The notes beneath the pieces were generated by a model. The model had not been told where the DNA came from. It made no database searches and worked only from the letters and a program-made list of their open reading frames with translations. Shown here in pieces: positions 1 through 7,149 of a stretch of 16,430 nt of DNA. Location of the stretch: the NCBI GenBank assembly GCA_904501705.1, contig CAJGCA010000036.1:1-16430 (forward strand), given 5' to 3'. The translations under genes and the position numbers were made by a program. The first letter of the stretch is position 1. Each line of letters opens with the position of its first letter. Origin of the DNA: Clostridiaceae bacterium. Lineage in GTDB: Bacteria; Bacillota; Clostridia; Oscillospirales; Acutalibacteraceae.

Positions 1-29
1 ATTCGTGTCATTAAGTTCAAAACTCCCAG

Positions 30-67
30 AAAAAAGAGAGCAAGTCGAAAGACTTGCTCTCTTTTTT
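30..67. terminator. Rho-independent terminator, 17-bp stem, GAAA loop
   Basis: A perfect inverted repeat pairs 30-46 with 51-67 around a GAAA tetraloop. The A-tract on the left and T-tract on the right are part of the stem, so it can act in both directions. It probably ends a gene lying to the left of the window. The first 29 bases show nothing recognisable. Confidence 0.85.
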
Positions 68-71
68 CAAC

Positions 72-248
72 GAAATAAATCCCTTATGGGATTTGTGAAA
101 TACGCTTCGCGTGTGAAATATTGCTTCGCAATGTGAAATGCGCTGCGGCGCGTGAGGGATTTATTTCATTTCACTTTCTGCGCAGCAGAAAATTTCACAA
201 TGACTTTTAGGTCATTATTTCACATTCGGCGCAAGCCGAATATTTCAC
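72..248. repeat. Array of seven mini-hairpins spaced by GTGAAAT / ATTTCAC
   Basis: Seven short inverted repeats follow one another: stems 77-83/88-94, 102-105/109-112, 120-124/128-132, 140-143/148-151, 175-181/185-191, 199-204/211-216 and 224-230/235-241. They are separated by the same 7-mer: GTGAAAT at 95, 113 and 133, then its reverse complement ATTTCAC at 168, 192, 217 and 242. A 13-bp outer stem (72-84 with 155-167) encloses the first four hairpins. The hairpin sequences differ from each other while the spacer is constant. No protein coding is seen. It lies between a terminator and the promoter of the lipoprotein gene. It may be a REP/BIME-like or non-autonomous repeat element; its function is unknown to me. 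Confidence 0.85.
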
Positions 249-255
249 TAACCCC

Positions 256-284
256 TTGCCCCTCCACTGCTTTTATGCTATAAT
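256..284 (+). promoter_or_regulatory. Sigma-A promoter of the lipoprotein gene
   Basis: TTGCCC (256-261) and a perfect TATAAT (279-284) are separated by 17 bp. A TG dinucleotide at 276-277 gives an extended -10. Transcription would start near 291, just before the ribosome binding site AGAGGTGAT (292-300). This excludes the TTG at 256 as a translation start. Confidence 0.75.
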
Positions 285-303
285 GCATATAAGAGGTGAT
301 TGT

Positions 304-1608
304 ATGAAAAAATTATTAGTTGTCGTTTTAAGCCTTGCGTTGGTTTTTTCACTGACTGCATGTAATATCGGAACAAAAAATACTGATTCAAATACAAGCG
401 ACATATCACAAGCTACAAACACAAACAGTGTTGTTTCACAAGAAAATGAATCTGATAATGTAACCGAAAATAGTTCATCAACTTCTGCCAAATCTAACAA
501 AACAAATACAAGCAGCCAAAAACGGTCAACACAAAGTACCTCTTCTAGAAACAACCCTGTTACGTCTTCTAAAGGTAACACCGAAACGACTTCAAAAAGT
601 ACCGAGACAAACAATACTACAACTACCGTAAACATAGATAATGGCGTTTTGGAAAAGGCAACGTCTGAAAATATGAGCGTGCCTCAAAACATGAAGTTGT
701 TAAGTACGGATAACGCGAAAGAAGAAGATAATTCGAAAAACATAAAGGCCACTGCAACGATATATCAACTTGACGGTGATGCGGTAAGTTGGATGACTGA
801 AAATGATTTGATTTATGTCATTACATCAGGCAATAACCGTTTGGTAGTTATAAATTCAAAAACTATGGCGCCGGTTTCTAATATTCCACTTGCAGGAAAA
901 CCCGCAGAAATTAACGTTATTGGTAATGAAATTTATATTTCTTTGCCTGATTTATGTCGGATTGATATTTTTTCAAAATCAAACTTTGCTAAAAAATCTT
1001 CGCTTTATTTTGAACATGAGGTTTCATCCTTTTGCATTGATAGCAATTATATTTATTATTCAGAACACGATCAACACTGTAATGTATACAAAAAGAATAT
1101 GACCACGAACGAATCAACACAAATCCTTCCTGATAGGGGTTGGACCTTTTTTGAACCAAAATTGTATTTGAATAAACAAGATAATATTTTGTGTGTTGGA
1201 GAAACCGGCACTAGCGGAAGTGCGCTGTTTTATTACGATGCAACCACTTTAGAGCTTAAGAGTGTGTTTAGAAAGAGCAATTATGGATTATTTAATCACA
1301 CTAGGGATATCTTCCATGTGGGAAATGAGATTTTTTGGGGAAACTATCGTATTTCGGATATAGATGCAAACCAAGTCGTCGGTAGATATGGTGAAGCAGA
1401 CTATGGTAGTGTTAACTTTGCATCAAACGAGTTGGTTTCAACTTTTGAAGGTCTTTTCTTGGCAGATACCTGTGAATGCATTGTGAATTACTTTGATGCG
1501 CGCTTTCCGTTTGAATATATACTTGTAACAAAATCTTATAATGTTTTCTTTAGAGCAAGAAGTGTTGATAAAAATATAATTATAGGTGTTAATTTTAGTA
1601 TGCAGTAA
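304..1608 (+). CDS. Putative lipoprotein with Ser/Thr-rich linker and beta-propeller-like domain
   Basis: The start at 304 is chosen because AGAGGTGAT lies just upstream and the promoter covers any earlier start; this gives 434 residues. Residues 1-20 are a lipoprotein signal peptide: KK, a hydrophobic core, and lipobox LTAC with Cys20. Residues about 21-110 are a low-complexity Ser/Thr/Asn linker, typical of proteins that hold a domain away from the membrane. From about residue 150 to the end there are repeated short beta-strand patterns (IYVITSGNNRLVVINSKTM, EIYISLPDLCRIDIFSKSN) like YVTN/YncE-type propeller blades. It is probably anchored on the outer face of the membrane. The ligand or partner cannot be read from the sequence. 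The gene is markedly AT-rich compared with every other gene here, which suggests recent acquisition or unusual selection. The function is not recognised. Confidence 0.8.
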   Translation: MKKLLVVVLSLALVFSLTACNIGTKNTDSNTSDISQATNTNSVVSQENESDNVTENSSSTSAKSNKTNTSSQKRSTQSTSSRNNPVTSSKGNTETTSKSTETNNTTTTVNIDNGVLEKATSENMSVPQNMKLLSTDNAKEEDNSKNIKATATIYQLDGDAVSWMTENDLIYVITSGNNRLVVINSKTMAPVSNIPLAGKPAEINVIGNEIYISLPDLCRIDIFSKSNFAKKSSLYFEHEVSSFCIDSNYIYYSEHDQHCNVYKKNMTTNESTQILPDRGWTFFEPKLYLNKQDNILCVGETGTSGSALFYYDATTLELKSVFRKSNYGLFNHTRDIFHVGNEIFWGNYRISDIDANQVVGRYGEADYGSVNFASNELVSTFEGLFLADTCECIVNYFDARFPFEYILVTKSYNVFFRARSVDKNIIIGVNFSMQ

Positions 1609-1690
1609 TTGTAAAATAGTATTTGCAAATCGAGAGAAATAGAGAAAATCCGATTTTTCGACCGGTTCCGTTTTGCGTGTCGGTCCCTAG

Positions 1691-1727
1691 AATCCCGAAT
1701 GCGAAAGCGTTCGGGATTTTTCTTTTT
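1691..1727 (+). terminator. Rho-independent terminator
   Basis: A 12-bp stem (1691-1702 with 1707-1718, one G-T wobble) closes a GAAA loop and is followed by a T-rich tract to 1727. It lies 83 bp after the lipoprotein stop codon and probably ends that transcript. Confidence 0.85.
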
Positions 1728-1849
1728 CATTCTTATTTCGAATTTTGTCATGAAATATTTGGTTTTTTGAGCAAAATTCATCGTTCTGGGTGTCAAATGG
1801 GTGTCAAAAACTCTCCGTTTTTGTGTGTTTCAACGCACAGTGGCGGCGC

Positions 1850-1878
1850 TTGCGTTTTTCGTAATTATCGGCTATAAT
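1850..1878 (+). promoter_or_regulatory. Sigma-A promoter of alaX
   Basis: TTGCGT (1850-1855), 17-bp spacer, TATAAT (1873-1878). The predicted transcription start is near 1885, about 29 bp before the chosen ATG. Confidence 0.7.
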
Positions 1879-1913
1879 GTGTCTATTATGACCCGTTGAA
1901 ACGAGGGATGGAT

Positions 1914-3059
1914 ATGACACAGCGTTTATATGAGCAAGATAGTTTTTGCCGAGAGTTTACCGCGACGGTGATGTCCTGTGAGCCGCAGGGCGAGAATTAC
2001 GCCGTTACATTGGACCGCACCGCCTTTTTCCCCGAGGGGGGAGGACAAGCGGCGGATGGTGGCACGTTGGGTAGCATCGAGGTGCTGGACGTGCAGATCG
2101 TCGGCGACGAGATCGTGCACACGCTCGCCGCGCCGCTCGCGGTCGGACAGACGGTGACGGGTGCGCTTGACTGGGATACCCGCTTTCTGCGGATGCAGAA
2201 GCACACGGGCGAGCACATCGTCTGTGGCATCATCCATCGTCTGTATGGCTACGAGAACGTCGGCTTTCATCTCGGCAGCGAGGACGTGACGCTGGATCTT
2301 AACGGGGAACTGACCCGCGAGCAGCTCGACGAGGTGGAGGAGCTCGCCAACCGCGCCGTGACGGAGAACCGTGCGGTGACGGTCGTCTATCCGACGGCGC
2401 AAGAATTGGCGGCGATGGACTATCGCAGCAAAAAGGCCATTGACGGCGCAGTGAGGGTCGTCACCATCGAGGGCCTTGATCGCTGCGCTTGCTGTGCGCC
2501 GCACGTAGCGACGACGGGACAGGTCGGGCTGATTAAGCTACTGGATTTCATCCGCTATAAGGGTGGTGTGCGTATTCATATGCAGTGCGGTTTAGATGCC
2601 CTGCGTGATTATCAGATGCGTTACGCCCAGACTGCGGCGATCGCCGCCGCGCTGTCGGTCAAACAGTACGCAGCAATCGAGGGTGTCGAGCGCCTGCTTG
2701 ACCAACGCGACACGCTTACCCGTGAGTTGGCCGCTACGCGAAAAGAGATGCTCTCTCTGCGGGTGAACGCGCTTTTACCCGACAGTGGGCGCGCGCTGTT
2801 TATCGAAAAGGTGATGGACGGCGAGAACCTTCGGGATCTCGCGCTTGCGGCATCGGCGAAGGTCGGGGGCTTATGTGCCGCGTTCGCGGGAGACGACGAA
2901 AGCGGCTACACCTACGCCGCGGCGGGCGGCGATCTGACCACCTTTGCCGCCGCGCTCAAGCAGCGGCTGAATGCTCGCGGCGGCGGCTCGGCTCAGCTCA
3001 TTCAAGGGCGGGTGTTTACCACCGCCGCCGCGATTGAAGCGTTTTGGCAGACGATATAA
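1914..3059 (+). CDS. alaX: Alanyl-tRNA editing protein AlaX (long form, with DHHA1-like tail)
   Basis: This is a free-standing homologue of the AlaRS editing domain. Such proteins hydrolyse Ser or Gly mis-attached to tRNA-Ala in the cytoplasm. The start at 1914 (381 residues) is preferred because GAGGG at 1903-1907 sits at proper spacing; the ATG at 1908 is too close and the TTG at 1896 has no site. The glycine-rich FFPEGGGQ motif lies near residues 38-45. The expected zinc ligands are visible as HTGEH (His97, His101) and CxxxH (Cys193, His197 in CACCAPHVATTGQVG). A linker with a coiled-coil look (about 230-290) leads to a C-terminal DHHA1-like domain containing GGGSAQLIQGR near residues 357-367, where the family has a glycine-rich motif. 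The length fits the long AlaX type. A promoter lies upstream and another gene promoter follows, so it is probably monocistronic. Confidence 0.92.
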   Translation: MTQRLYEQDSFCREFTATVMSCEPQGENYAVTLDRTAFFPEGGGQAADGGTLGSIEVLDVQIVGDEIVHTLAAPLAVGQTVTGALDWDTRFLRMQKHTGEHIVCGIIHRLYGYENVGFHLGSEDVTLDLNGELTREQLDEVEELANRAVTENRAVTVVYPTAQELAAMDYRSKKAIDGAVRVVTIEGLDRCACCAPHVATTGQVGLIKLLDFIRYKGGVRIHMQCGLDALRDYQMRYAQTAAIAAALSVKQYAAIEGVERLLDQRDTLTRELAATRKEMLSLRVNALLPDSGRALFIEKVMDGENLRDLALAASAKVGGLCAAFAGDDESGYTYAAAGGDLTTFAAALKQRLNARGGGSAQLIQGRVFTTAAAIEAFWQTI

Positions 3060-3074
3060 CGATATAAATAGGTG

Positions 3075-3103
3075 TTGCAAAATGGCACGGTTTGTGCTAT
3101 GAT
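3075..3103 (+). promoter_or_regulatory. Sigma-A promoter of the yebC-family gene
   Basis: TTGCAA (3075-3080), 17-bp spacer, TATGAT (3098-3103), with an extended-10 TG at 3095-3096. It starts only 16 bp after the alaX stop. Confidence 0.7.
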
Positions 3104-3140
3104 ATTCTGCGGATATTTTATAATGTAAGGGGATTTTTCC

Positions 3141-3881
3141 ATGTCAGGACATTCCAAATGGAACAATATTAAGCGTAAGAAAGAAAAGACCGACGGTCAG
3201 AAGGCGAAGATCTTCACCAAGATGGGACGCGAGATCGCGGTGGCGGTGAAGGAGGGCGGCAGTGCCGATCCTTCCTCCAACTCCAAGCTGCGTGACGCCA
3301 TCGCGAAGGCGAAGGCGAACAATGTGCCCAACGACAACATCGACCGCATCATCAAGAAGGCGGCGGGTGAGGGCAACGCCGACAATTACGAGGCGCTGCA
3401 GTATGAGGGCTACGGCCCGAGCGGCATCGCCGTCATCGTGGAGACGCTGACCGACAACCGCAACCGCACCGCGGCGGATCTGCGCCACTATTTCGATAAG
3501 TGCGGCGGCAATATGGGTCAGACGGGCTGCGTCGGCTTTATGTTCAACCAGAAGGGCATCCTCGTTGTCGAGGCAGAGGATCTCGATGAAGACAAGGTGA
3601 TGGAGGACGCGCTGGAAGCGGGTGCTGCCGACTTTGCCGCGAACGAGGATGTGTTCGAGATCACCACCGAGCCGGAGGATTTCTCGGGCGTGCGTGACGA
3701 TCTTGAGGCGAAGGGCTACACCTTTATCACCGCCGAGTTGCAGATGGTGCCGGATGTGCTCAGCGAGATTGCCGATCCCGACGCGGCGAAGAATATGGAG
3801 AAGCTGCTCGACCTGCTCGAGGACAACGACGACGTGCAGAACGTGTGGCACAACTGGGATCGTCCCGACGAGGACGAATAA
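3141..3881 (+). CDS. yebC: YebC/TACO1 (PmpR) family protein
   Basis: The 246-residue product starts with the family signature MSGHSKWNNIKRKK and continues with the expected KIFTKMGREI, SKLRDAIAKAKANNVPNDNI and YEGYGPSGIAVIVE blocks. The length is that of the family. Members were first described as DNA-binding transcription regulators. More recent work on YebC and mitochondrial TACO1 links them to translation, helping ribosomes through proline-rich stretches. Which role applies here cannot be told from sequence. AAGGGGA at 3127-3133 is the ribosome binding site. The acidic C-terminus (LEDNDDVQNVWHNWDRPDEDE) is normal for the family. The gene has its own promoter and is followed at once by a terminator, so it is likely transcribed alone. 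Confidence 0.95.
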   Translation: MSGHSKWNNIKRKKEKTDGQKAKIFTKMGREIAVAVKEGGSADPSSNSKLRDAIAKAKANNVPNDNIDRIIKKAAGEGNADNYEALQYEGYGPSGIAVIVETLTDNRNRTAADLRHYFDKCGGNMGQTGCVGFMFNQKGILVVEAEDLDEDKVMEDALEAGAADFAANEDVFEITTEPEDFSGVRDDLEAKGYTFITAELQMVPDVLSEIADPDAAKNMEKLLDLLEDNDDVQNVWHNWDRPDEDE

Positions 3882-3891
3882 TCGTATACAA

Positions 3892-3923
3892 AAAAGCCGA
3901 AGGCTCTCGCCTTCGGCTTTTCT
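3892..3923 (+). terminator. Rho-independent terminator after yebC
   Basis: A 12-bp perfect stem pairs 3892-3903 with 3910-3921 around CTCTCG; the right arm ends in a T-run. It starts 10 bp after the yebC stop. Confidence 0.85.
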
Positions 3924-3930
3924 CTTGTAA

Positions 3931-3962
3931 AAAATCCCCCGACCGATCGGTCGGGGGATTTT
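3931..3962 (-). terminator. Rho-independent terminator after hppA (32-bp palindrome)
   Basis: A perfect palindrome with 14-bp arms (3931-3944 and 3949-3962) around GATC, with A and T tracts at its ends. It sits four bases past the hppA stop on the minus strand. It can work in both directions and also backs up the yebC terminator. Confidence 0.85.
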
Positions 3963-3966
3963 GTGA

Positions 3967-6051
3967 TTACAGCAGACTGAAGGAAACGACCAGCGAGGCG
4001 AACACGATCGACACCATCGAAAGGAGCTTGATGAGGATGTTGATCGCAGGGCCGGAGGTATCCTTGAAGGGATCGCCGACGGTGTCGCCGACGACCGCGG
4101 CCTTGTGGTTATCCGAGCCCTTGCCGTTGAAGGCGCCGCCTTCGATGTGCTTCTTGGCGTTATCCCAGGCGCCGCCCGAGTTGGACATAAACACCGCCAT
4201 CAGGAAGCCCGAAGCGGTCGCGCCTGCGAGCATACCGACGACGCCCGTGCTGCCGAGCAGCAGACCGACGGCAATGGGGACGATAACGGCAACGATGGTG
4301 GGGAGCACCATCTCGCGCAGGCTGGATTTGGTGCAGAGGTCAACGCACTTGGCATAGTCTGCCGTTGCTTTGCCTTCCATCAGTCCCGTAATTTCGTGGA
4401 ACTGACGGCGGACCTCCTTAACGACGCTCTGCGCCGCACGACCGACGGATTCCATCGTCAGCGCGGCGAACACGAAGGGCAGGCACGCGCCGATAAACAG
4501 ACCGATGAGCACGGTGGGATTCATCAGGCTGAGGTTGGCGAGTTTCTCCGCACCGCCCTCGATGGAGTGCACTTTGTCGATATAGGATGCCATCAGCGCG
4601 AGGGCGGTCAGCGCGGCGGAGCCGATCGCGAAGCCCTTACCGGTGGCGGCAGTGGTGTTGCCGAGCGCATCCAGTGCATCGGTGCGCTGACGCACTTCCT
4701 TCTCAAGACCCGCCATCTCGGCGATGCCGCCCGCGTTATCCGCGACGGGGCCGTAGGCGTCGGTCGCGAGGGTGATACCGAGGGTAGAGAGCATACCGAC
4801 CGCGGCGAGCGCGATGCCGTAGAGGCCCATCGAAGCGGAAGCCGCACCGCCAGACACGAAGTAGGCGACAAGCACGCACACCGCGATGATGATGATCGGC
4901 AGGGCAGTGGACAGCATACCCAGCGAGATGCCGCTGATGATGATGGTCGCTGAGCCCGTCTCGGAGGAGGCGGCGAGCTTGCGGGTGGGTTTATAGGTGT
5001 CGGAGGTGAAATACTCCGTTGCCTGACCGATGAGCACGCCCGCGATCAGACCCGCGAGAATAGCAAAATACATCTTCCAGTGTGCCGCGCCGAGGATGAA
5101 ATACACCAGCGGGAACGACGCGAGCGCGATGAGGATCGCAGAGAGGTTGGTGCCGCGGCTGAGGGCGGCGAGCAGGTTCTTCTGCGAGGCGCCCTCTTTC
5201 GTGCTGACGAAGAAGGTGCCGATGATGGAGCAGAGGATGCCGACCGCGGCGATGAGCATTGGCAGAGCCAGCGCCTCGAAACTGCCGAATGCGGCCACGC
5301 CGAGCGCGGCGGCGGAGATGATCGAGCCGACATAGGACTCGTAGAGATCCGCACCCATACCCGCGACGTCACCGACGTTGTCGCCGACGTTGTCCGCGAT
5401 GACGGCGGGGTTGCGGGGGTCGTCCTCGGGGATGCCCGCCTCGACCTTACCGACGAGGTCAGCACCGACATCCGCGGCCTTGGTGAAGATGCCGCCGCCC
5501 ACGCGGGCGAACAGCGCCATCGAGGAAGCGCCCATACCGAAGGTGATCATCGCGCCCGTGATCTCGTTCGCGGGCAGGTTAAAGACGAATTTGAGCAGGG
5601 AGAACCAGATCGAAATATCCAGCAGGCCCAGACCGACGACGGTGAAGCCCATCACCGAGCCGGCGGAGAAAGCGATGCGCAGGCCGCGGTTGAGACCCTC
5701 GCGGCAGGCGTTCGCGGTGCGGGCGTTCGCCGCGGTGGCGATCTTCATCCCGATGAAGCCGGACAGCGCCGAGAAAAATCCGCCCGTCACAAAGGCGAAG
5801 GGCACAAACCACGTCAGCAGTTTTGCGGCGGCCATCACACACAGGATGGCAAACACGACCGCAAAGAAGATGGATACGATCACATACTGTCTTTTAAGGA
5901 ATGCGTTGGCGCCTGCGCGGATGGATGCGGAGATGGCTTTCATCCGATCGGTGCCTTCAGAAGCCTTCAATACCTTGCGGGCGGTGAGGATAGCGAACAG
6001 CAAAGCCGCTGCCGCGCCGACAAAGGTGGCGATTGCGGAATAAGTTTCCAT
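3967..6051 (-). CDS. hppA: Membrane-bound ion-pumping pyrophosphatase, K+-dependent type
   Basis: Integral membrane pyrophosphatases hydrolyse PPi to pump H+ and/or Na+. The 694-residue product is almost wholly hydrophobic with many helices. It carries the signature block at residues 185-238: DVGADLVGKVEAGIPEDDPRN followed by NPAVIADNVGDNVGD, the Mg-PPi binding site. The second site near the C-terminus reads GDTVGDPFKDTSGPAINI. GNTTAATGKG has Ala468 and Gly471 where K+-independent enzymes have Lys and Thr, so the enzyme should need K+. H+ versus Na+ specificity cannot be settled by eye. The start at 6051 is chosen because GGAGG lies 9 bases upstream and because the promoter's transcription start (about 6078) excludes the upstream in-frame ATG at 6081. 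The gene is monocistronic between a consensus promoter and a strong terminator. Confidence 0.95.
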   Translation of the reverse strand: METYSAIATFVGAAAALLFAILTARKVLKASEGTDRMKAISASIRAGANAFLKRQYVIVSIFFAVVFAILCVMAAAKLLTWFVPFAFVTGGFFSALSGFIGMKIATAANARTANACREGLNRGLRIAFSAGSVMGFTVVGLGLLDISIWFSLLKFVFNLPANEITGAMITFGMGASSMALFARVGGGIFTKAADVGADLVGKVEAGIPEDDPRNPAVIADNVGDNVGDVAGMGADLYESYVGSIISAAALGVAAFGSFEALALPMLIAAVGILCSIIGTFFVSTKEGASQKNLLAALSRGTNLSAILIALASFPLVYFILGAAHWKMYFAILAGLIAGVLIGQATEYFTSDTYKPTRKLAASSETGSATIIISGISLGMLSTALPIIIIAVCVLVAYFVSGGAASASMGLYGIALAAVGMLSTLGITLATDAYGPVADNAGGIAEMAGLEKEVRQRTDALDALGNTTAATGKGFAIGSAALTALALMASYIDKVHSIEGGAEKLANLSLMNPTVLIGLFIGACLPFVFAALTMESVGRAAQSVVKEVRRQFHEITGLMEGKATADYAKCVDLCTKSSLREMVLPTIVAVIVPIAVGLLLGSTGVVGMLAGATASGFLMAVFMSNSGGAWDNAKKHIEGGAFNGKGSDNHKAAVVGDTVGDPFKDTSGPAINILIKLLSMVSIVFASLVVSFSLL

Positions 6052-6084
6052 TATGACAGCCTCCATAAAGTTTTTGTGCATAAC

Positions 6085-6113
6085 ATTATACTATTGTCAT
6101 ATTAGTTTGTCAA
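6085..6113 (-). promoter_or_regulatory. Consensus sigma-A promoter of hppA
   Basis: On the minus strand TTGACA (6113-6108), a 17-bp spacer and TATAAT (6090-6085) match the consensus exactly. Strong constitutive expression is expected. The predicted start is near 6078, giving a leader of about 27 bases. Confidence 0.85.
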
Positions 6114-6214
6114 CGGCTTAACAAGCGATTTTTTTGCATTTCTCTTAAAAATTTCTATAATGCAAAGCAGGTGTTAAACCGTTGGATTTTTCTGCAGTTT
6201 TTTGTGGTTATGCC

Positions 6215-6243
6215 TTGTTTTTTAATACTATATATGGTATACT
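6215..6243 (+). promoter_or_regulatory. Probable promoter of the rlmB operon
   Basis: TTGTTT (6215-6220), 17-bp spacer, TATACT (6238-6243). The leader to the ATG is about 90 bases. A short inverted repeat, GGTATA (6236-6241) and TATACC (6265-6270), flanks the expected start point; its meaning is uncertain. Confidence 0.6.
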
Positions 6244-6338
6244 GGTACAGTAATTATGGATCGATATACCCAAAAGGTTGAGAAAAACGCCGAAAACCGC
6301 TTATCACAGCGACTTTTAGGCTTTACCGGGAGCATGAT

Positions 6339-7109
6339 ATGGAACTACAAGAACCAAAACGATATGAAGACCACATCGTCGGTCGTAACGCGGTGATGGA
6401 AGCGCTCAAGTCCGGCCGTCCGCTGGATAGCGTGCTTGTTGCCCGCGGTGAGCGGCAAGGGAGCATCGGTGCGATCGTTGCCCGCTGTCGCGAGAACGGC
6501 ATCCCCGTCAAGGAGACCGACAGTCGTAAGTTGGATGCGATGGCGGCCAATCACCAAGGGGTGATCGCCATCGCCGCGTGCAAGGATTACGTGACGCTTG
6601 AGGAGCTGTTTGCCGCTGCCGAGGAGAAGGGCGAGCCGCCGTTCTTCATTGTGTGCGACGAGCTGGAGGATCCGCACAATCTTGGCGCGATTCTGCGTAC
6701 CGCCGAGGCGGCGGGTGCGCACGGCGTGGTGGTGCCGCGCCGTCGCTCGGTCGGCTTGACGGGCGCGGTGTATAAGGCGTCGGCCGGTGCGGTGGAATAC
6801 GTTCCTGTTGCGCGCGTGGCGAACATCAACGATGCGCTTGGCGAGATGAAAAAGCGCGGAATGTGGGTTTATGGGCTCGATATGGACGGTGAGGATTGGT
6901 GCTCGACCGATCTGACAGGCGCGATGGCGCTGGTGGTCGGCTCGGAGGGGCGTGGTGTCAGCCGTCTGGTGCGGGAGAACTGCGATTTTGTGCTGTCCCT
7001 GCCGATGAGCGGGCGCATCAACTCCCTCAACGCCTCGGTCGCGTGCGGCATCGTGCTGTACGAAGCGGCGCGTCAGCGAAAGGGGATCAAAGCCATCAAC
7101 CGCGGATAA
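6339..7109 (+). CDS. rlmB: TrmH/SpoU-family RNA 2'-O-methyltransferase, RlmB-like
   Basis: This SPOUT-fold enzyme uses S-adenosylmethionine to methylate a ribose 2'-hydroxyl. The closest fit is RlmB, which modifies G2251 of 23S rRNA. Of 256 residues, the first 85 or so form the substrate-binding domain (HIVGRNAVMEALKSGRPLD). The catalytic domain shows the three SpoU motifs in order: DPHNLGAILRTAEAAGAHGV (conserved Asn and Arg), ALVVGSEGRGVSR, and SLPMSGRINSLNASVACGIV. GGGAG at 6328-6332 decides the ATG at 6339; an ATG at 6334 is out of frame. The stop is followed 40 bp later by the next gene with no terminator, so the two are likely co-transcribed. YacO/TrmH relatives acting on other positions cannot be fully excluded. 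Confidence 0.9.
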   Translation: MELQEPKRYEDHIVGRNAVMEALKSGRPLDSVLVARGERQGSIGAIVARCRENGIPVKETDSRKLDAMAANHQGVIAIAACKDYVTLEELFAAAEEKGEPPFFIVCDELEDPHNLGAILRTAEAAGAHGVVVPRRRSVGLTGAVYKASAGAVEYVPVARVANINDALGEMKKRGMWVYGLDMDGEDWCSTDLTGAMALVVGSEGRGVSRLVRENCDFVLSLPMSGRINSLNASVACGIVLYEAARQRKGIKAINRG

Positions 7110-7149
7110 TGTGTAAATTTAAGGCAGTGAAAAGGAGAGAATTCACATA

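Larger units (their letters stand above)
1609..1913. other. Intergenic region between lipoprotein gene and alaX
   Basis: This stretch holds the terminator at 1691-1727, a perfect 11-bp tandem repeat (TGGGTGTCAAA at 1787-1797 and 1798-1808), and the alaX promoter at 1850-1878. Several short open frames cross it, but none has a ribosome binding site or a recognisable product. Confidence 0.6.

Noticed and set aside
72..248. CRISPR array
   Set aside because: The repeated unit is only 7 bp, changes orientation halfway, and the intervening segments are palindromes of 11-18 bp rather than unrelated spacers.
256..303. Upstream TTG start for the lipoprotein gene
   Set aside because: The TTG is the -35 box of the promoter and lies before the transcription start; the ATG at 304 has a proper ribosome binding site and opens a clean lipoprotein signal.
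1768..1893. Integrase gene remnant (frame reading GVKWVSK)
   Set aside because: The frame is about 40 codons, has no catalytic residues, and the motif arises from an 11-bp tandem repeat; a resemblance to integrase tails is only a vague memory.
5080..6105. 341-residue plus-strand frame opposite hppA
   Set aside because: It is a shadow of the GC-rich hppA codons, with Asp/Glu/Arg/Gly-rich nonsense sequence and no ribosome binding site.
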